Origin: Roseibium album
Lineage (GTDB): Bacteria; Pseudomonadota; Alphaproteobacteria; Rhizobiales; Stappiaceae
NCBI GenBank assembly: GCA_001404055.1
Contig: CXTY01000007.1
Coordinates: forward strand, 186,058 to 250,057
DNA length: 64,000 bases
Direction: 5' to 3'
Part shown: positions 33,978-41,922 of the stretch, piece after piece
Layout of the letters: each line of letters opens with the position of its first letter
How positions within the stretch are numbered: position 1 is the stretch's first letter
The notes under the pieces: generated by a model
What the model saw: only the letters and a program-made list of their open reading frames with translations
What the model was told of the DNA's origin: nothing
Databases searched by the model: none
Translations under genes and position numbers: made by a program

Positions 33978-35771
33978 ATGATCAACAGCGAACCTGCAAA
34001 ATCACCCTTGGGACGAACAGCAATGTTGGCCCTCGCAGCGACGCTTGTTGTCTTTCATCTGGGACTGATCTTTTCAGGCCTCGTGCCAAACCTCGTCAGC
34101 CGCCCACTTCACCTGGCCCTTGCCTTGCCGTGGATCTTCATCTTTGCAGAAGGTGGCCTGGTCAGGCGCACCAGTGGCGCATTCATCTGTGCGGTGGGCG
34201 TTGCAGCCTGTCTCTGGGTCGCCGTCAATCAGGAGATGCTCTCCGATCAATACGGGTTTCTGGAGGGCAATTTTCAGAAGCTTGTCGCGGTTGTTCTGCT
34301 TGTCACGGTTCTGGAGGGAGCGCGCCGCGCCATTGGCTGGCCGTTGCCCATCGTGGCAGCACTGGCACTCAGCTATGGACTGCTGGGTCAGCATATTCCA
34401 GGTGAGTTTGGCCATTCGGGAACACCGCTTGCCAGTTTCCTTGGCACGCTGACTATCGCAGAAGGCGGGATCTGGGGCAGTCTGACCGGGGTCTCTGTCA
34501 ATGTGGTCGCGATCTTTGTCATTTTCGGTGCTGTGCTGAACGCAGGCGAAGCCGGACAGGGTTTCATGAATGTCGCTGCAGCCGCCGCCGGACGTCTCAA
34601 AGGCGGGGCCGCAAAGGTCTCAGTCCTGTCATCCGCTCTCTTCGGCTCTATATCAGGCTCAGCCTCTGCAAATGTCGCATCCACTGGGGCTATTACTCTG
34701 CCCGCTATGACAAAACTCGGCTATCCCAAGCGACTTGCCGGTGCGGTTGAGGCCGTAGCTTCTTCCGGCGGACAGATCATGCCCCCGTTGATGGGTGCAG
34801 GGGCATTCGTCATGGTCGAGCTGACGCGTGTTCCCTATACGCAGATCATGATGGCGGCACTCCTCCCCGCAGTGCTCTATTTCTTCGCGGTCTGGGTCGG
34901 CATCAATGCCTACGCACGTCATTACGATCTGGCTTCCGTCGCCGAAGAAGATCGTCCGGAACTGCGACGCGTTGTTATCACCTCAGCGTTCTTTCTGGTG
35001 CCGTTTCTTGTCCTGCTCTACGGCATGTTCATTGCGCAATACACGCCTCAATACGCTGCCTGCATGGCGATACTTGCCGGTTTCATTCTCCTGTTTTTCA
35101 ATGCGTCGGGCACGTTCGACCTCAAGCAAATCCTTCACCGACTTGAGAGCGCCTTGTTGAATTCAGCGCGCCAGGTCTCCGTCATCGCTTCGATCATCGT
35201 GTGTGCATCGATCATCATCGGCGTCCTGGCAATCACCGGTCTTGGTGTCAAGATCACCTCCTTGATCCTGTCGGGGTCAGGTGGCCTGCTTTGGCCATCC
35301 CTGTTTCTAACTGCGTTGGCCTGCCTGTTTCTCGGCATGGAGGTTCCGACGACAGCCGCCTATGTGATCTGCGTTTCCGTTGCAGGCCCTGCCCTCATTC
35401 AACAAGGACTGGAGCCTTTGCAGGCGCATCTGTTCGTCTTCTGGTTTGCGCTGATTTCCACCATCACGCCGCCCGTATGCGGAGCTGTCTTTATCGCCGC
35501 CGGTATGATTGGTGAGAATTGGCTGAAGGTTGCCCTCACCGCAATGGCTCTTGGCATCGGGCTCTACATTGTTCCACTCGCCATGATCGCCAATCCGGCG
35601 GTTATCGAACTCGGCGCTGCACCGATACAGGCGCTACTGGCAGCAGCCAAGATAGCCCTCGGTCTTGGGCTCATTTCCTATGGTGTGATCGGCTTCAAAA
35701 AACCACTTCCCAAGTTTGTCTCATCGCTAGCCGGATTGCTGGTGGTCTTTATTGGTGGCGATCTCATCTGA
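33978..35771 (+). CDS. TRAP transporter fused permease (DctQM type, TAXI-associated)
   Basis: 597 aa. The N-terminal quarter has four DctQ-like helices and the rest about 12-14 helices of a DctM-like domain, the fused 4TM-12TM form that pairs with TAXI proteins. Motifs: SSALFGSISGSASANVASTG (the GS..G..ANV signature), ASSGGQIMPPLMGAGAFVM and FLGMEVPTTAAYVICVSVAG. It imports the TAXI ligand with Na+ or H+. It follows the TAXI gene by 108 bp, most of it taken by a hairpin. Converges on the hydrolase gene downstream. Confidence 0.92.
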   Translation: MINSEPAKSPLGRTAMLALAATLVVFHLGLIFSGLVPNLVSRPLHLALALPWIFIFAEGGLVRRTSGAFICAVGVAACLWVAVNQEMLSDQYGFLEGNFQKLVAVVLLVTVLEGARRAIGWPLPIVAALALSYGLLGQHIPGEFGHSGTPLASFLGTLTIAEGGIWGSLTGVSVNVVAIFVIFGAVLNAGEAGQGFMNVAAAAAGRLKGGAAKVSVLSSALFGSISGSASANVASTGAITLPAMTKLGYPKRLAGAVEAVASSGGQIMPPLMGAGAFVMVELTRVPYTQIMMAALLPAVLYFFAVWVGINAYARHYDLASVAEEDRPELRRVVITSAFFLVPFLVLLYGMFIAQYTPQYAACMAILAGFILLFFNASGTFDLKQILHRLESALLNSARQVSVIASIIVCASIIIGVLAITGLGVKITSLILSGSGGLLWPSLFLTALACLFLGMEVPTTAAYVICVSVAGPALIQQGLEPLQAHLFVFWFALISTITPPVCGAVFIAAGMIGENWLKVALTAMALGIGLYIVPLAMIANPAVIELGAAPIQALLAAAKIALGLGLISYGVIGFKKPLPKFVSSLAGLLVVFIGGDLI

Positions 35772-35890
35772 CCGCTGGCTTGGCAGGACAAGAAGCAGAA
35801 GAAACGCACCAGATTTTGACGTCTATCGACGTGAAAACAAACAGTATTGCCGTTGGTAAATTGCCGCATTTTTTGCGGAGCTTACGACAA

Positions 35891-36523
35891 TTAATTCAGA
35901 ATAAAACTCACGATCAACTGTTCCACGAATTTTCCTTCCGGTCCCTTCAATAGGTCCTGTGCATGAAGCGCTCCGGGCAATTCAACGAGCGTTTTGGGCT
36001 CCACTGCCTTTTCGAAACTCTGAATGGACCGTCCCACGAAAAAATCCTGGCGTGCATGGATAAAAAGCTTGGGAATATCCGGGTTCGTCAAAGCATGTCC
36101 TGTGGCGGTGGCCAACAGAATGATGCGGTCAATTCTGTCGGCGTCCAATCGATCCACCGCCTGTTGCACAGCTCCGCCACCAATGCTTGCTCCAAGAAGC
36201 GTGATGTCTGTTACGCCCTGTTTGTCGAGGAATTCGATGGCGGCAACGACATCTTCACCGGAGGTAATCAAGGGAGCTATCGACGAAACCCCAACAGACT
36301 GGAGGCGTTGGGCTAGAAATTCCCAACTCTGCGGAGTCGCTCCAGACTGATGCATCAAAGTTGCGGCTCTTGCTTGGCTTGAATTCCACCATAAAGCAGG
36401 TCTCTCAATCACACCTCGAATGGAAAGCGTAATCGATTTCGGTGCTTCCTTGAACGCATCTCCCAAAGCAACTGAAGCGCTTAAAACAAGCACACAGGCA
36501 ACAAGAAATCCTGTCCACCTCAT
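35891..36523 (-). CDS. exported alpha/beta hydrolase, paralogue A
   Basis: 210 aa from the ATG at 36523, which overlaps the permease stop (ATGA) and has GGGGAGGGTCGC; the much longer frame upstream is the permease gene read out of frame. Signal peptide RWTGFLVACVLVLSASVALG. The domain begins with the unusual LSIRGVIERPALWW, then nucleophile GASIGGG, IHARQDFFVGRS (acid) and LPGALHAQDLL (His). Closely similar along its whole length to the protein at 53062-53688. Translationally coupled to two ABC permeases, so it may act on their substrate in the periplasm. Substrate unknown. Confidence 0.8.
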   Translation of the reverse strand: MRWTGFLVACVLVLSASVALGDAFKEAPKSITLSIRGVIERPALWWNSSQARAATLMHQSGATPQSWEFLAQRLQSVGVSSIAPLITSGEDVVAAIEFLDKQGVTDITLLGASIGGGAVQQAVDRLDADRIDRIILLATATGHALTNPDIPKLFIHARQDFFVGRSIQSFEKAVEPKTLVELPGALHAQDLLKGPEGKFVEQLIVSFILN

Positions 36524-37347
36524 GCGACCCTCCCCATGGAAAGGCCACGGACCAAATGCTTGCGCAACAACCATAAAAATATGGTGCCGGGTATCAGCAT
36601 CAAGACACTTGCAGCTGATGCAATCCCGATATGAACCTGCCCCACCGGCGAGGCCACAATCTTCATGATGACGCCAATCGGCTTTGCCTGCACGGTCGTC
36701 AGCGAATTCGCCAGGATCAGCTCCGCCCAGGAAAAGACAAAACAAAAGAAGGCAGTTACCGCAATTCCAACCCTGATTTGGGGAAAGAGGATTTTCAGGA
36801 AGAAACCGAACCTGGAGTACCCGTCGACATCGGCGATCTCTTCCATTTCAGTCGGTATTGCACCTATGAACCCCTCAAGGATCCAGATGGCAATTGGAAC
36901 CGTGAACATGCAATGGGCGATTGCGACTGCCATGTGGGTGTCGATCAACCCCAGATCGGAAAACATCTCGAAGAACGGGATCATGACCACGGCAGGCGGG
37001 ATCATTCTGAAGACCAGAACAAAGAAAAAGGCCTGTCTGTCTCCGGCAAATCGAAATCGCGAAAATCCATATGCTGCGGGCAGCGAAACAACCAGTGTCA
37101 AAAACACGTTCAAAAACACGTAGACTGCGGCATTCCAATATCCGTCGACCCAATCCTGATTGAAAAAAATGAAGGAATAATGCTGGACTGTTGGCGGTGA
37201 CGGAATCAGGTTCAAGGTAGTTTCGCTTGCGCGGTTGGGTTGGAAGCTCAGCACGACGAGCCAGTAAATGGGCAGCAGGGAAAAGGCTGCAAACGCAAGA
37301 ACCGTTTTTGACCAGCGATTGGAGGAGCGCCTGTTCGGAGATCTCAT
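36520..37347 (-). CDS. carbohydrate ABC transporter permease (MalG/UgpE type)
   Basis: 275 aa, six helices. The EAA loop that docks the ATPase is intact: EMEEIADVDGYSRFGFFLKI followed by LFPQIRVGI. N-terminal YWLVVLSFQPNRASE is typical of the MalG branch of CUT1 sugar importers. Coupled by ATGA overlap to the MalF-type gene before it and to the hydrolase after it. Neither an ATPase nor a binding protein is encoded nearby, so it must borrow them from elsewhere or is a remnant. Confidence 0.9.
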   Translation of the reverse strand: MRSPNRRSSNRWSKTVLAFAAFSLLPIYWLVVLSFQPNRASETTLNLIPSPPTVQHYSFIFFNQDWVDGYWNAAVYVFLNVFLTLVVSLPAAYGFSRFRFAGDRQAFFFVLVFRMIPPAVVMIPFFEMFSDLGLIDTHMAVAIAHCMFTVPIAIWILEGFIGAIPTEMEEIADVDGYSRFGFFLKILFPQIRVGIAVTAFFCFVFSWAELILANSLTTVQAKPIGVIMKIVASPVGQVHIGIASAASVLMLIPGTIFLWLLRKHLVRGLSMGRVA

Positions 37348-38204
37348 CGATCATTCTCCATCATGCGGTAGAGCGTCCAGGCAAATGGAATAACCAGCAG
37401 AAGATAGACGGTTGAGGTCGCACCGGCTTCACCCAGGTTGAACTCCATCGTTGCGGTCTGAATGATCTCTTGAGACAGAAAAGTCGTCGCCACATGAGGA
37501 CCACCCCGCGTGACCATGAAGGGTTCTGTGTAGATCATGAGGCTGTCCGCCAGTCTGATCAGAGCACCAACAATCAGCACATTCCGCAGTTTGGGCAATT
37601 CCACATAGCGGAATGTGTTCCAGGAACTTGCTCCATCGATCTGGGCAGCCTGAAAATACGGTTTGGGAATTGAAAGATAACCGGCAAAGCAGAGCACGAT
37701 GATCAGGCCGGTCCAATGCCAGACATCCAGAATGACAATGATCGTCCAGGCCCACCCAACGGAATTCAAATCAGGCTGCATTCCAACGAGCGACAACGCG
37801 GTGCCGACTAGTCCGATGTCGGGATCCATGGCTCTGCGCCACAAAAAGCCAACGACGATCCAGGGCATGAGCAGGGGCAGGCTGAAAAGCGGGAGAAACA
37901 ACTCTGGTCTTGACTGCACAAAGTACAGCTTGCGGGCGACGAAAATCCCGATAACAAACTGCAAGCTAAGCGTGAGAGTTGAAAAGGCAAGCGTACGGGC
38001 CAGGGCACCCCAGAATGCAGGTGATCCCAGCAATTCCTTGTACCAACTCAAACCGACCCAAAAGAACTGATCGCCTGAGAAACTATCCTGAACCGAATAA
38101 TTTACAGACGTCAGGACGGGGAGAATTCCAACAACACAAAGCACTGCAAACGCAGGAAGAACCAGCAGCCAGCCTGTATTCCTGTAATTTCGCCGCACCG
38201 CCAT
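37344..38204 (-). CDS. carbohydrate ABC transporter permease (MalF/UgpA type)
   Basis: 286 aa, six helices, with the EAA-loop sequence YFQAAQIDGASSWNTFRYVE then LPKLRNVL. N-terminus GWLLVLPAFAVLCVVGILPV is typical of MalF/UgpA proteins without the extra N-terminal helices. Start supported by AAGAGGCCAT. The perfect BlaI-type palindrome is 41-56 bp before the start, so this three-gene unit (malF-like, malG-like, hydrolase) probably answers to the BlaI repressor next door. Confidence 0.9.
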   Translation of the reverse strand: MAVRRNYRNTGWLLVLPAFAVLCVVGILPVLTSVNYSVQDSFSGDQFFWVGLSWYKELLGSPAFWGALARTLAFSTLTLSLQFVIGIFVARKLYFVQSRPELFLPLFSLPLLMPWIVVGFLWRRAMDPDIGLVGTALSLVGMQPDLNSVGWAWTIIVILDVWHWTGLIIVLCFAGYLSIPKPYFQAAQIDGASSWNTFRYVELPKLRNVLIVGALIRLADSLMIYTEPFMVTRGGPHVATTFLSQEIIQTATMEFNLGEAGATSTVYLLLVIPFAWTLYRMMENDR

Positions 38205-38243
38205 ATGGCCTCTTCGAAATTTTCCTTAATGGATTTCAGAGAG

Positions 38244-38261
38244 TTACTACATATGTAGTAA
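38244..38261. promoter_or_regulatory. BlaI/MecI-type operator before ABC permease unit
   Basis: TTACTACATATGTAGTAA is a perfect 18-bp palindrome. Its core TACTACATATGTAGTA matches the BlaI/MecI operator and contains the TACAnnTGTA box of the BlaI/CopY family. A second symmetric element, TTAGT-CT-ACTAA, adjoins at 38262-38273. It lies between the M56 peptidase stop (38283) and the permease start (38204). Confidence 0.8.
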
Positions 38262-38282
38262 TTAGTCTACTAAATTTTTAGT

Positions 38283-39323
38283 TCAATATCCCATTACCAA
38301 CCTGAATGTGTGCCGGGCTGGGTCCATTTTGAACCTGGACAGGTGCGAAAGCGTGTCTTGATGAAGGCTCTCGCTGCTCCAATCAAGCCGATCCAATTCA
38401 AGAGATGCGGTGATCGGAATCATCGCTATCAGGGCGGAATAAAGCAGACATTTGCCCACGCGGCTGAACCGGCGTACAGGAGGCTTGGCAAGATGCCTGA
38501 CCCGCACCATGAATTGCCCGCGACGAACTTGAGGTCCACCGATCAACCCGGCAACGATGGAACTATCCCGAATTCCGAAATCAGTTTCGCGGAGAGCAAC
38601 ATTGATCAGGCAAGACAGGTAACGGCCTCGCCGTATTCCAGGGTGCTTGAGAACCTCTTCGTCGCATGCCACTTCGGTCCAATGGGAATGCATGTTGTTC
38701 CAGAACCAGAAAAACGGGTTCCAGGCACATAGAAATTTTGCGCTGACAACCAACCACACCCACATGAGGTCACCTCTGCGAAGGTGGGACAATTCATGCC
38801 GCAGGACCATTTTCTGCTGGTCTCGGGTCAGATCTTGGGGAAGACCAACGTAGGCGCGAAACGGATTTGCCGCCGCAAATGGCAATTCCCCCTCCGGTGT
38901 CGACAGCAACACGAATTTTCCTATCCGCCGCTGCACCGACGCGTTCTTCAGTAACAACGTCAATCTCAATAGGTCGAGCACTGTCACGAGCGCCACAACG
39001 CAGCCGGAACCAAAGATCAGCCAAAACAGAATTTCAGAGGAACTGGCGCCTCCAATGAACCTGGAAATCAGACTGTTTCCGGGCCGAAAGAATGGAATCT
39101 CAACAGTGATCGCCAACGGATGGATTTCAAAGAGCCTAGCCACCAGCAGGTAAATCAACGGCACCAAAAATGACGCCACCAACACCGTCCGCAAGAGAAA
39201 AACCCCAGATCGACAGTCAATAAGCGGTGCGTATGATTTCGTCGCAGCCCCTATACCCCAAAGGGTGAGCATGACGACGGCAAGGCACAAATTCACGGTA
39301 CCAATGTAGTGCAGCACCGTCAC
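38283..39323 (-). CDS. M56 family metallopeptidase (BlaR1/MecR1-like, no sensor domain)
   Basis: 346 aa, GTG start overlapping the blaI stop (GTGA). Four membrane helices (about 5-25, 42-62, 97-125, then 188-210) and the zinc site HELSH at 176-180 with a downstream Glu217 in HWTEVACDEEVL. This is the BlaR1 metalloprotease module that cleaves BlaI on signal. The C-terminal penicillin-binding sensor domain of BlaR1 is absent; only about 45 residues follow the last helix. So the signal is not obviously a beta-lactam, and no beta-lactamase gene is present. Confidence 0.88.
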   Translation of the reverse strand: MTVLHYIGTVNLCLAVVMLTLWGIGAATKSYAPLIDCRSGVFLLRTVLVASFLVPLIYLLVARLFEIHPLAITVEIPFFRPGNSLISRFIGGASSSEILFWLIFGSGCVVALVTVLDLLRLTLLLKNASVQRRIGKFVLLSTPEGELPFAAANPFRAYVGLPQDLTRDQQKMVLRHELSHLRRGDLMWVWLVVSAKFLCAWNPFFWFWNNMHSHWTEVACDEEVLKHPGIRRGRYLSCLINVALRETDFGIRDSSIVAGLIGGPQVRRGQFMVRVRHLAKPPVRRFSRVGKCLLYSALIAMIPITASLELDRLDWSSESLHQDTLSHLSRFKMDPARHTFRLVMGY

Positions 39324-39700
39324 TTGTTTTCCTTCTGGTCCAGGAGCAGCCTCAGTTCCGTAAGCTCCTGATCGGAAAAGGAATTCGTCTTGATGAAATG
39401 AGATGCCAGGGAAGACGGACGGCCTTCAAAGAACTGCTGGACCAGACCAGATAGTTTGTTCTGCTGAAAGTCGGCCTTTGTCGCCAGGGGTGAAAAAATG
39501 TAGGAGCGCCCGGCCTTTTTGGAAGAGACCGCACCTTTGGCTTCCATTCGAGACAGCAGCGTTGCCACGGTCGTATAGGCAATATCCCGCTCAGGCTTGA
39601 GCGCCTTTTGAATGTCGGCAACCGAGCCGGAACCTATCTCCCAAAGCGCCAACATCACTTCTGTTTCTGCTGCCGAGAGCGCTTGTGTTTTCACTGCCAT
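39320..39700 (-). CDS. blaI: BlaI/MecI/CopY family transcriptional repressor
   Basis: 126 aa. Winged HTH: LSAAETEVMLALWEIGSGSV then YTTVATLLSRMEAKGAVSSK and KAGRSYIFSPL. The C-terminal dimerisation part (SGLVQQFFEGRPSSLASHFI) contains the region that BlaR1-like peptidases cut. Start at 39700 preceded by GTGGGGA. Co-transcribed with the M56 peptidase. Two matching palindromes flank the pair: one in its own promoter (39758-39773), one before the ABC permeases (38244-38261). Confidence 0.9.
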   Translation of the reverse strand: MAVKTQALSAAETEVMLALWEIGSGSVADIQKALKPERDIAYTTVATLLSRMEAKGAVSSKKAGRSYIFSPLATKADFQQNKLSGLVQQFFEGRPSSLASHFIKTNSFSDQELTELRLLLDQKENK

Positions 39701-39757
39701 TCCCCACGCAGATTTTCGTCAGGCGCCAACACCCGTACCAATAGCGTCAATCAGCAT

Positions 39758-39773
39758 TACTATATTTGTAGTA
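39758..39773. promoter_or_regulatory. BlaI-type operator before blaI
   Basis: TACTATATTTGTAGTA, 14 of 16 positions identical to the perfect copy at 38245-38260, about 58 bp before the blaI start. Autoregulatory site. Confidence 0.75.
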
Positions 39774-39785
39774 GAAGAGAAAGTA

Positions 39786-40151
39786 TCAGTCGGTGGTTTT
39801 GGTTTCTGCGCTCTCCAGCTGCGCAATCGCCTCAGCCCACGCCGTCGAGACACGAGACAGCGGCAAAAGCGCCTCATAGACTTCTGCACCCAGCGCAGTC
39901 ACCAGATATCCATTGTCTCCAAGTTCCACGAAACCCGCCGTCCTCAGTTCCTTTATCCGCGAATTCAACACCGCCGGCGAGATCGTCTCGCAGGCATCCT
40001 GCAACGCTCTGAAAGTCAACGGCCCCTGCTCACTCAAGGTCCAGAGCACACCCATGGCCCAGCGCCGTCCCAGCAGGTCAAACATCGCCATGATCGGACT
40101 GCCGCTCTTTGAGCCGCGTACAGATTTTCCGGGAACCGGAACTTTGACCAC
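39786..40151 (-). CDS. HxlR family transcriptional regulator
   Basis: 121 aa with a GTG start supported by GGAGATTTT. HxlR winged helix: LLGRRWAMGVLWTLSEQGPL, TFRALQDACETISPAVLNSR, IKELRTAGFVE. It lacks the usual N-terminal Cys seen in redox- or aldehyde-sensing members. Divergent from an EamA transporter gene with ordered repeats between; most likely a repressor of that transporter and of itself. It lies upstream of blaI on the same strand, but blaI has its own operator. Confidence 0.88.
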   Translation of the reverse strand: MVKVPVPGKSVRGSKSGSPIMAMFDLLGRRWAMGVLWTLSEQGPLTFRALQDACETISPAVLNSRIKELRTAGFVELGDNGYLVTALGAEVYEALLPLSRVSTAWAEAIAQLESAETKTTD

Positions 40152-40176
40152 AAAATCTCCATTGCTATTCTTTTGA

Positions 40177-40209
40177 TAGCACGCTATTGAATTCGTAGCA
40201 CACTATGGA
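40177..40209. promoter_or_regulatory. HxlR operator repeats
   Basis: Direct repeats TAGCACGCTATTGA (40177-40190) and TAGCACACTATGGA (40196-40209) start 19 bp apart. Inverted GCTAT...ATAGC elements (40164-40168 with 40176-40180) overlap them. They fill the 67-bp HxlR-EamA divergent region. Confidence 0.55.
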
Positions 40210-40218
40210 GTTGCTTCA

Positions 40219-41172
40219 ATGAATGCAAAGGAATTCAGCCTTTGGACGCTGCTCACCATCCTTTGGGGCGGATCTTTTCTGGCAATCGGCATTGGTGTGG
40301 AAACACTTGACCCGTTGACACTGGTTGCCGGACGCATGCTTATCGCCGCGCTTGTTCTGGTAAGCATCGTTTATCTGAGCGGCAACACGCTTCGCTTAGG
40401 AGCAAGAGGCTGGAGCATTGCTGCCGTGGCTGGTCTGACTGGCAACATCATACCGTTTCTGTTGATCAGTTATGCCGAACAGGAGGTCAACTCCGGCATG
40501 GCGGCACTCATCATGGGCATCACGCCGATTGTCACCCTTGCGGTCGCGCCACTCATTCATCCGGATGAAACACTGGGCAAGATGAAGATCTTGGGCGCTG
40601 CGGCCGGTTTTGCAGGTATTGCAATACTCGTCGGCCCGTCAGCGCTCAGCGGGACCGGCGGCTACCTTGTGCCGAAACTGGCCCTGGTATTTGCGGCGCT
40701 CTGCTATTCGTTTACAACGCTATTCTCACGTCGGTTTGCTTTTCCAGACCCGCTTCAACTTGCAGCAGCAGCGGTGCTGGTCGGTGCGCTGACAAGCACC
40801 ACCATCGCCCTTTTTGGATTTCAGCATGTCGGCCGGTTTGAATGGTCATATTCCGGCGCTTTGACTGTCCTCTATCTTGGCCTTGGGCCGACGGCGCTCG
40901 CCACGCTCGTCTATTTCTATCTTGTTCCCCGCATTGGGGCTGGTCGCCTGAGTCAGGTCAACTACGTCGTTCCGATCCTTGGAACTCTATTGGGAATGAC
41001 GTTCCTGAGTGAGAGACCCGACTGGAACACCTGGGTTGCCATTCCCGTAATCCTGTTCGGTGTGTTTCTGGTTTCCAGAAACTCCAGCTCCTCACGGCGG
41101 AAAACAGCTGGATCTGATCAAGAGAAAACACCCGCACTATCTGCCTTGGTTGATCGGAAGCAGCCCGGTTGA
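40219..41172 (+). CDS. EamA family (DMT) transporter
   Basis: 317 aa, ten helices in two EamA repeats, plus a charged C-terminal tail of about 30 residues (RNSSSSRRKTAGSDQEK). WTLLTILWGGSFLAIGIGVE opens repeat 1 and INPxxT-like ALIMGITPIVTLAVAPLI and PTALATLVYFYLVPRIGAGR show the family pattern. Start supported by GGAGTTGCTTCA. Exporter of small metabolites, substrate unknown; paired with the HxlR regulator. Distinct from the EamA protein at 17398. Confidence 0.88.
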   Translation: MNAKEFSLWTLLTILWGGSFLAIGIGVETLDPLTLVAGRMLIAALVLVSIVYLSGNTLRLGARGWSIAAVAGLTGNIIPFLLISYAEQEVNSGMAALIMGITPIVTLAVAPLIHPDETLGKMKILGAAAGFAGIAILVGPSALSGTGGYLVPKLALVFAALCYSFTTLFSRRFAFPDPLQLAAAAVLVGALTSTTIALFGFQHVGRFEWSYSGALTVLYLGLGPTALATLVYFYLVPRIGAGRLSQVNYVVPILGTLLGMTFLSERPDWNTWVAIPVILFGVFLVSRNSSSSRRKTAGSDQEKTPALSALVDRKQPG

Positions 41173-41278
41173 GCGGTCGTTCACCATAAGCACTTCTTGG
41201 CCGAAAACCGAATATCCCAAAAACCAATGAAATTGGGTTCTAGCAAAGGTTCCAGGGCAACCTTCAAAATTATCAAGA

Positions 41279-41315
41279 TTGACAATCAATTTTGCATATG
41301 CAAGTAATTTGTCAA
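41279..41315. promoter_or_regulatory. nested palindromes: TetR operator over promoter
   Basis: TTGCATATGCAA (41292-41303) is a perfect 12-bp palindrome inside a larger inverted repeat TTGACAA (41279-41285)/TTGTCAA (41309-41315) with nearly the same centre. TTGACA at 41279 is also a good -35 box with AGTAAT 18 bp on, so the palindrome lies in the promoter spacer: repression by the TetR protein encoded 26 bp downstream is likely. Confidence 0.55.
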
Positions 41316-41340
41316 GGTAGATAATTTATTGGAGTGCAAT

Positions 41341-41922
41341 TTGCCCCGCCCCGAGATCAAGGACGACCGCCGCGAACAAATTCTGGGGGCGTTCGAAACA
41401 TGCGTTGCCCGATACGGTCTGGAGGGCGCCACTCTTGGCAAAACCGCAGAAGTTGCTGGTTTGGCGCGCCCGCTAATTCGTCACAATGTCGGCAACCGGG
41501 ACGATCTGCTGCAAGCATTGATCGAACGGTTTCTGACGCAAAGTAGAAACTCCATGGAAACGCTCATTGCATTTCTTCCTGAGCACAAGCGCCTGACTGC
41601 CCTGGTCGATTTGCTGTTCGATCCTCGTTACGCCAACCCAAAGCTTGTACAGGTGTTCAACGCCTTGAGCGCAGCTGCACCGGATAACAAAGAGCTTGCA
41701 GGAAAACTGCAACAGTGGTTGCGGGAGTTCGTTGAGCGAATAGAGGCGGTCATCAGGGATGAATTCCCAAAAGCACCGGCTAAAAGGATCAAGGCCGTCG
41801 CCGCGGGAATAACGGGCATCTATTTCAACGTGGAGGCCCTTTACCCGATCGGCGGACTGGGAACTTTCAGTGAGGCTTCAAAAGAAGCAGCCTTCATCCT
41901 GGTTTCTGCATTGGAGCTTTGA
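41341..41922 (+). CDS. TetR family regulator (BetI-like)
   Basis: 193 aa from a TTG at 41341 with GGAG six bases upstream; a TTG at 41329 is the alternative, no ATG is available. N-terminal HTH: EIKDDRREQILGAFETCVAR, YGLEGATLGKTAEVAGLARP, LIRHNVGNRDDLLQALIERF, similar to BetI-type repressors. The C-terminal ligand domain ends SALEL. Its stop overlaps the Rieske oxygenase start (ATGA), so regulator and enzyme are one transcript, probably autoregulated through the palindrome upstream. Confidence 0.82.
   Translation: MPRPEIKDDRREQILGAFETCVARYGLEGATLGKTAEVAGLARPLIRHNVGNRDDLLQALIERFLTQSRNSMETLIAFLPEHKRLTALVDLLFDPRYANPKLVQVFNALSAAAPDNKELAGKLQQWLREFVERIEAVIRDEFPKAPAKRIKAVAAGITGIYFNVEALYPIGGLGTFSEASKEAAFILVSALEL

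Noticed and set aside
35863-35877. CCGCA-TTTTT-TGCGG as a terminator for the TAXI permease operon
   Set aside because: The T-run is in the loop rather than after the stem, so it is not an intrinsic terminator.
36523-36745. N-terminal extension of the exported hydrolase (284-residue version)
   Set aside because: The extra 74 residues are the permease gene in another frame; the ATG at 36523 has a strong ribosome binding site and starts a signal peptide.
38283-39700. Beta-lactam resistance locus
   Set aside because: BlaI and an M56 peptidase are present but there is no penicillin-binding sensor domain and no beta-lactamase gene.
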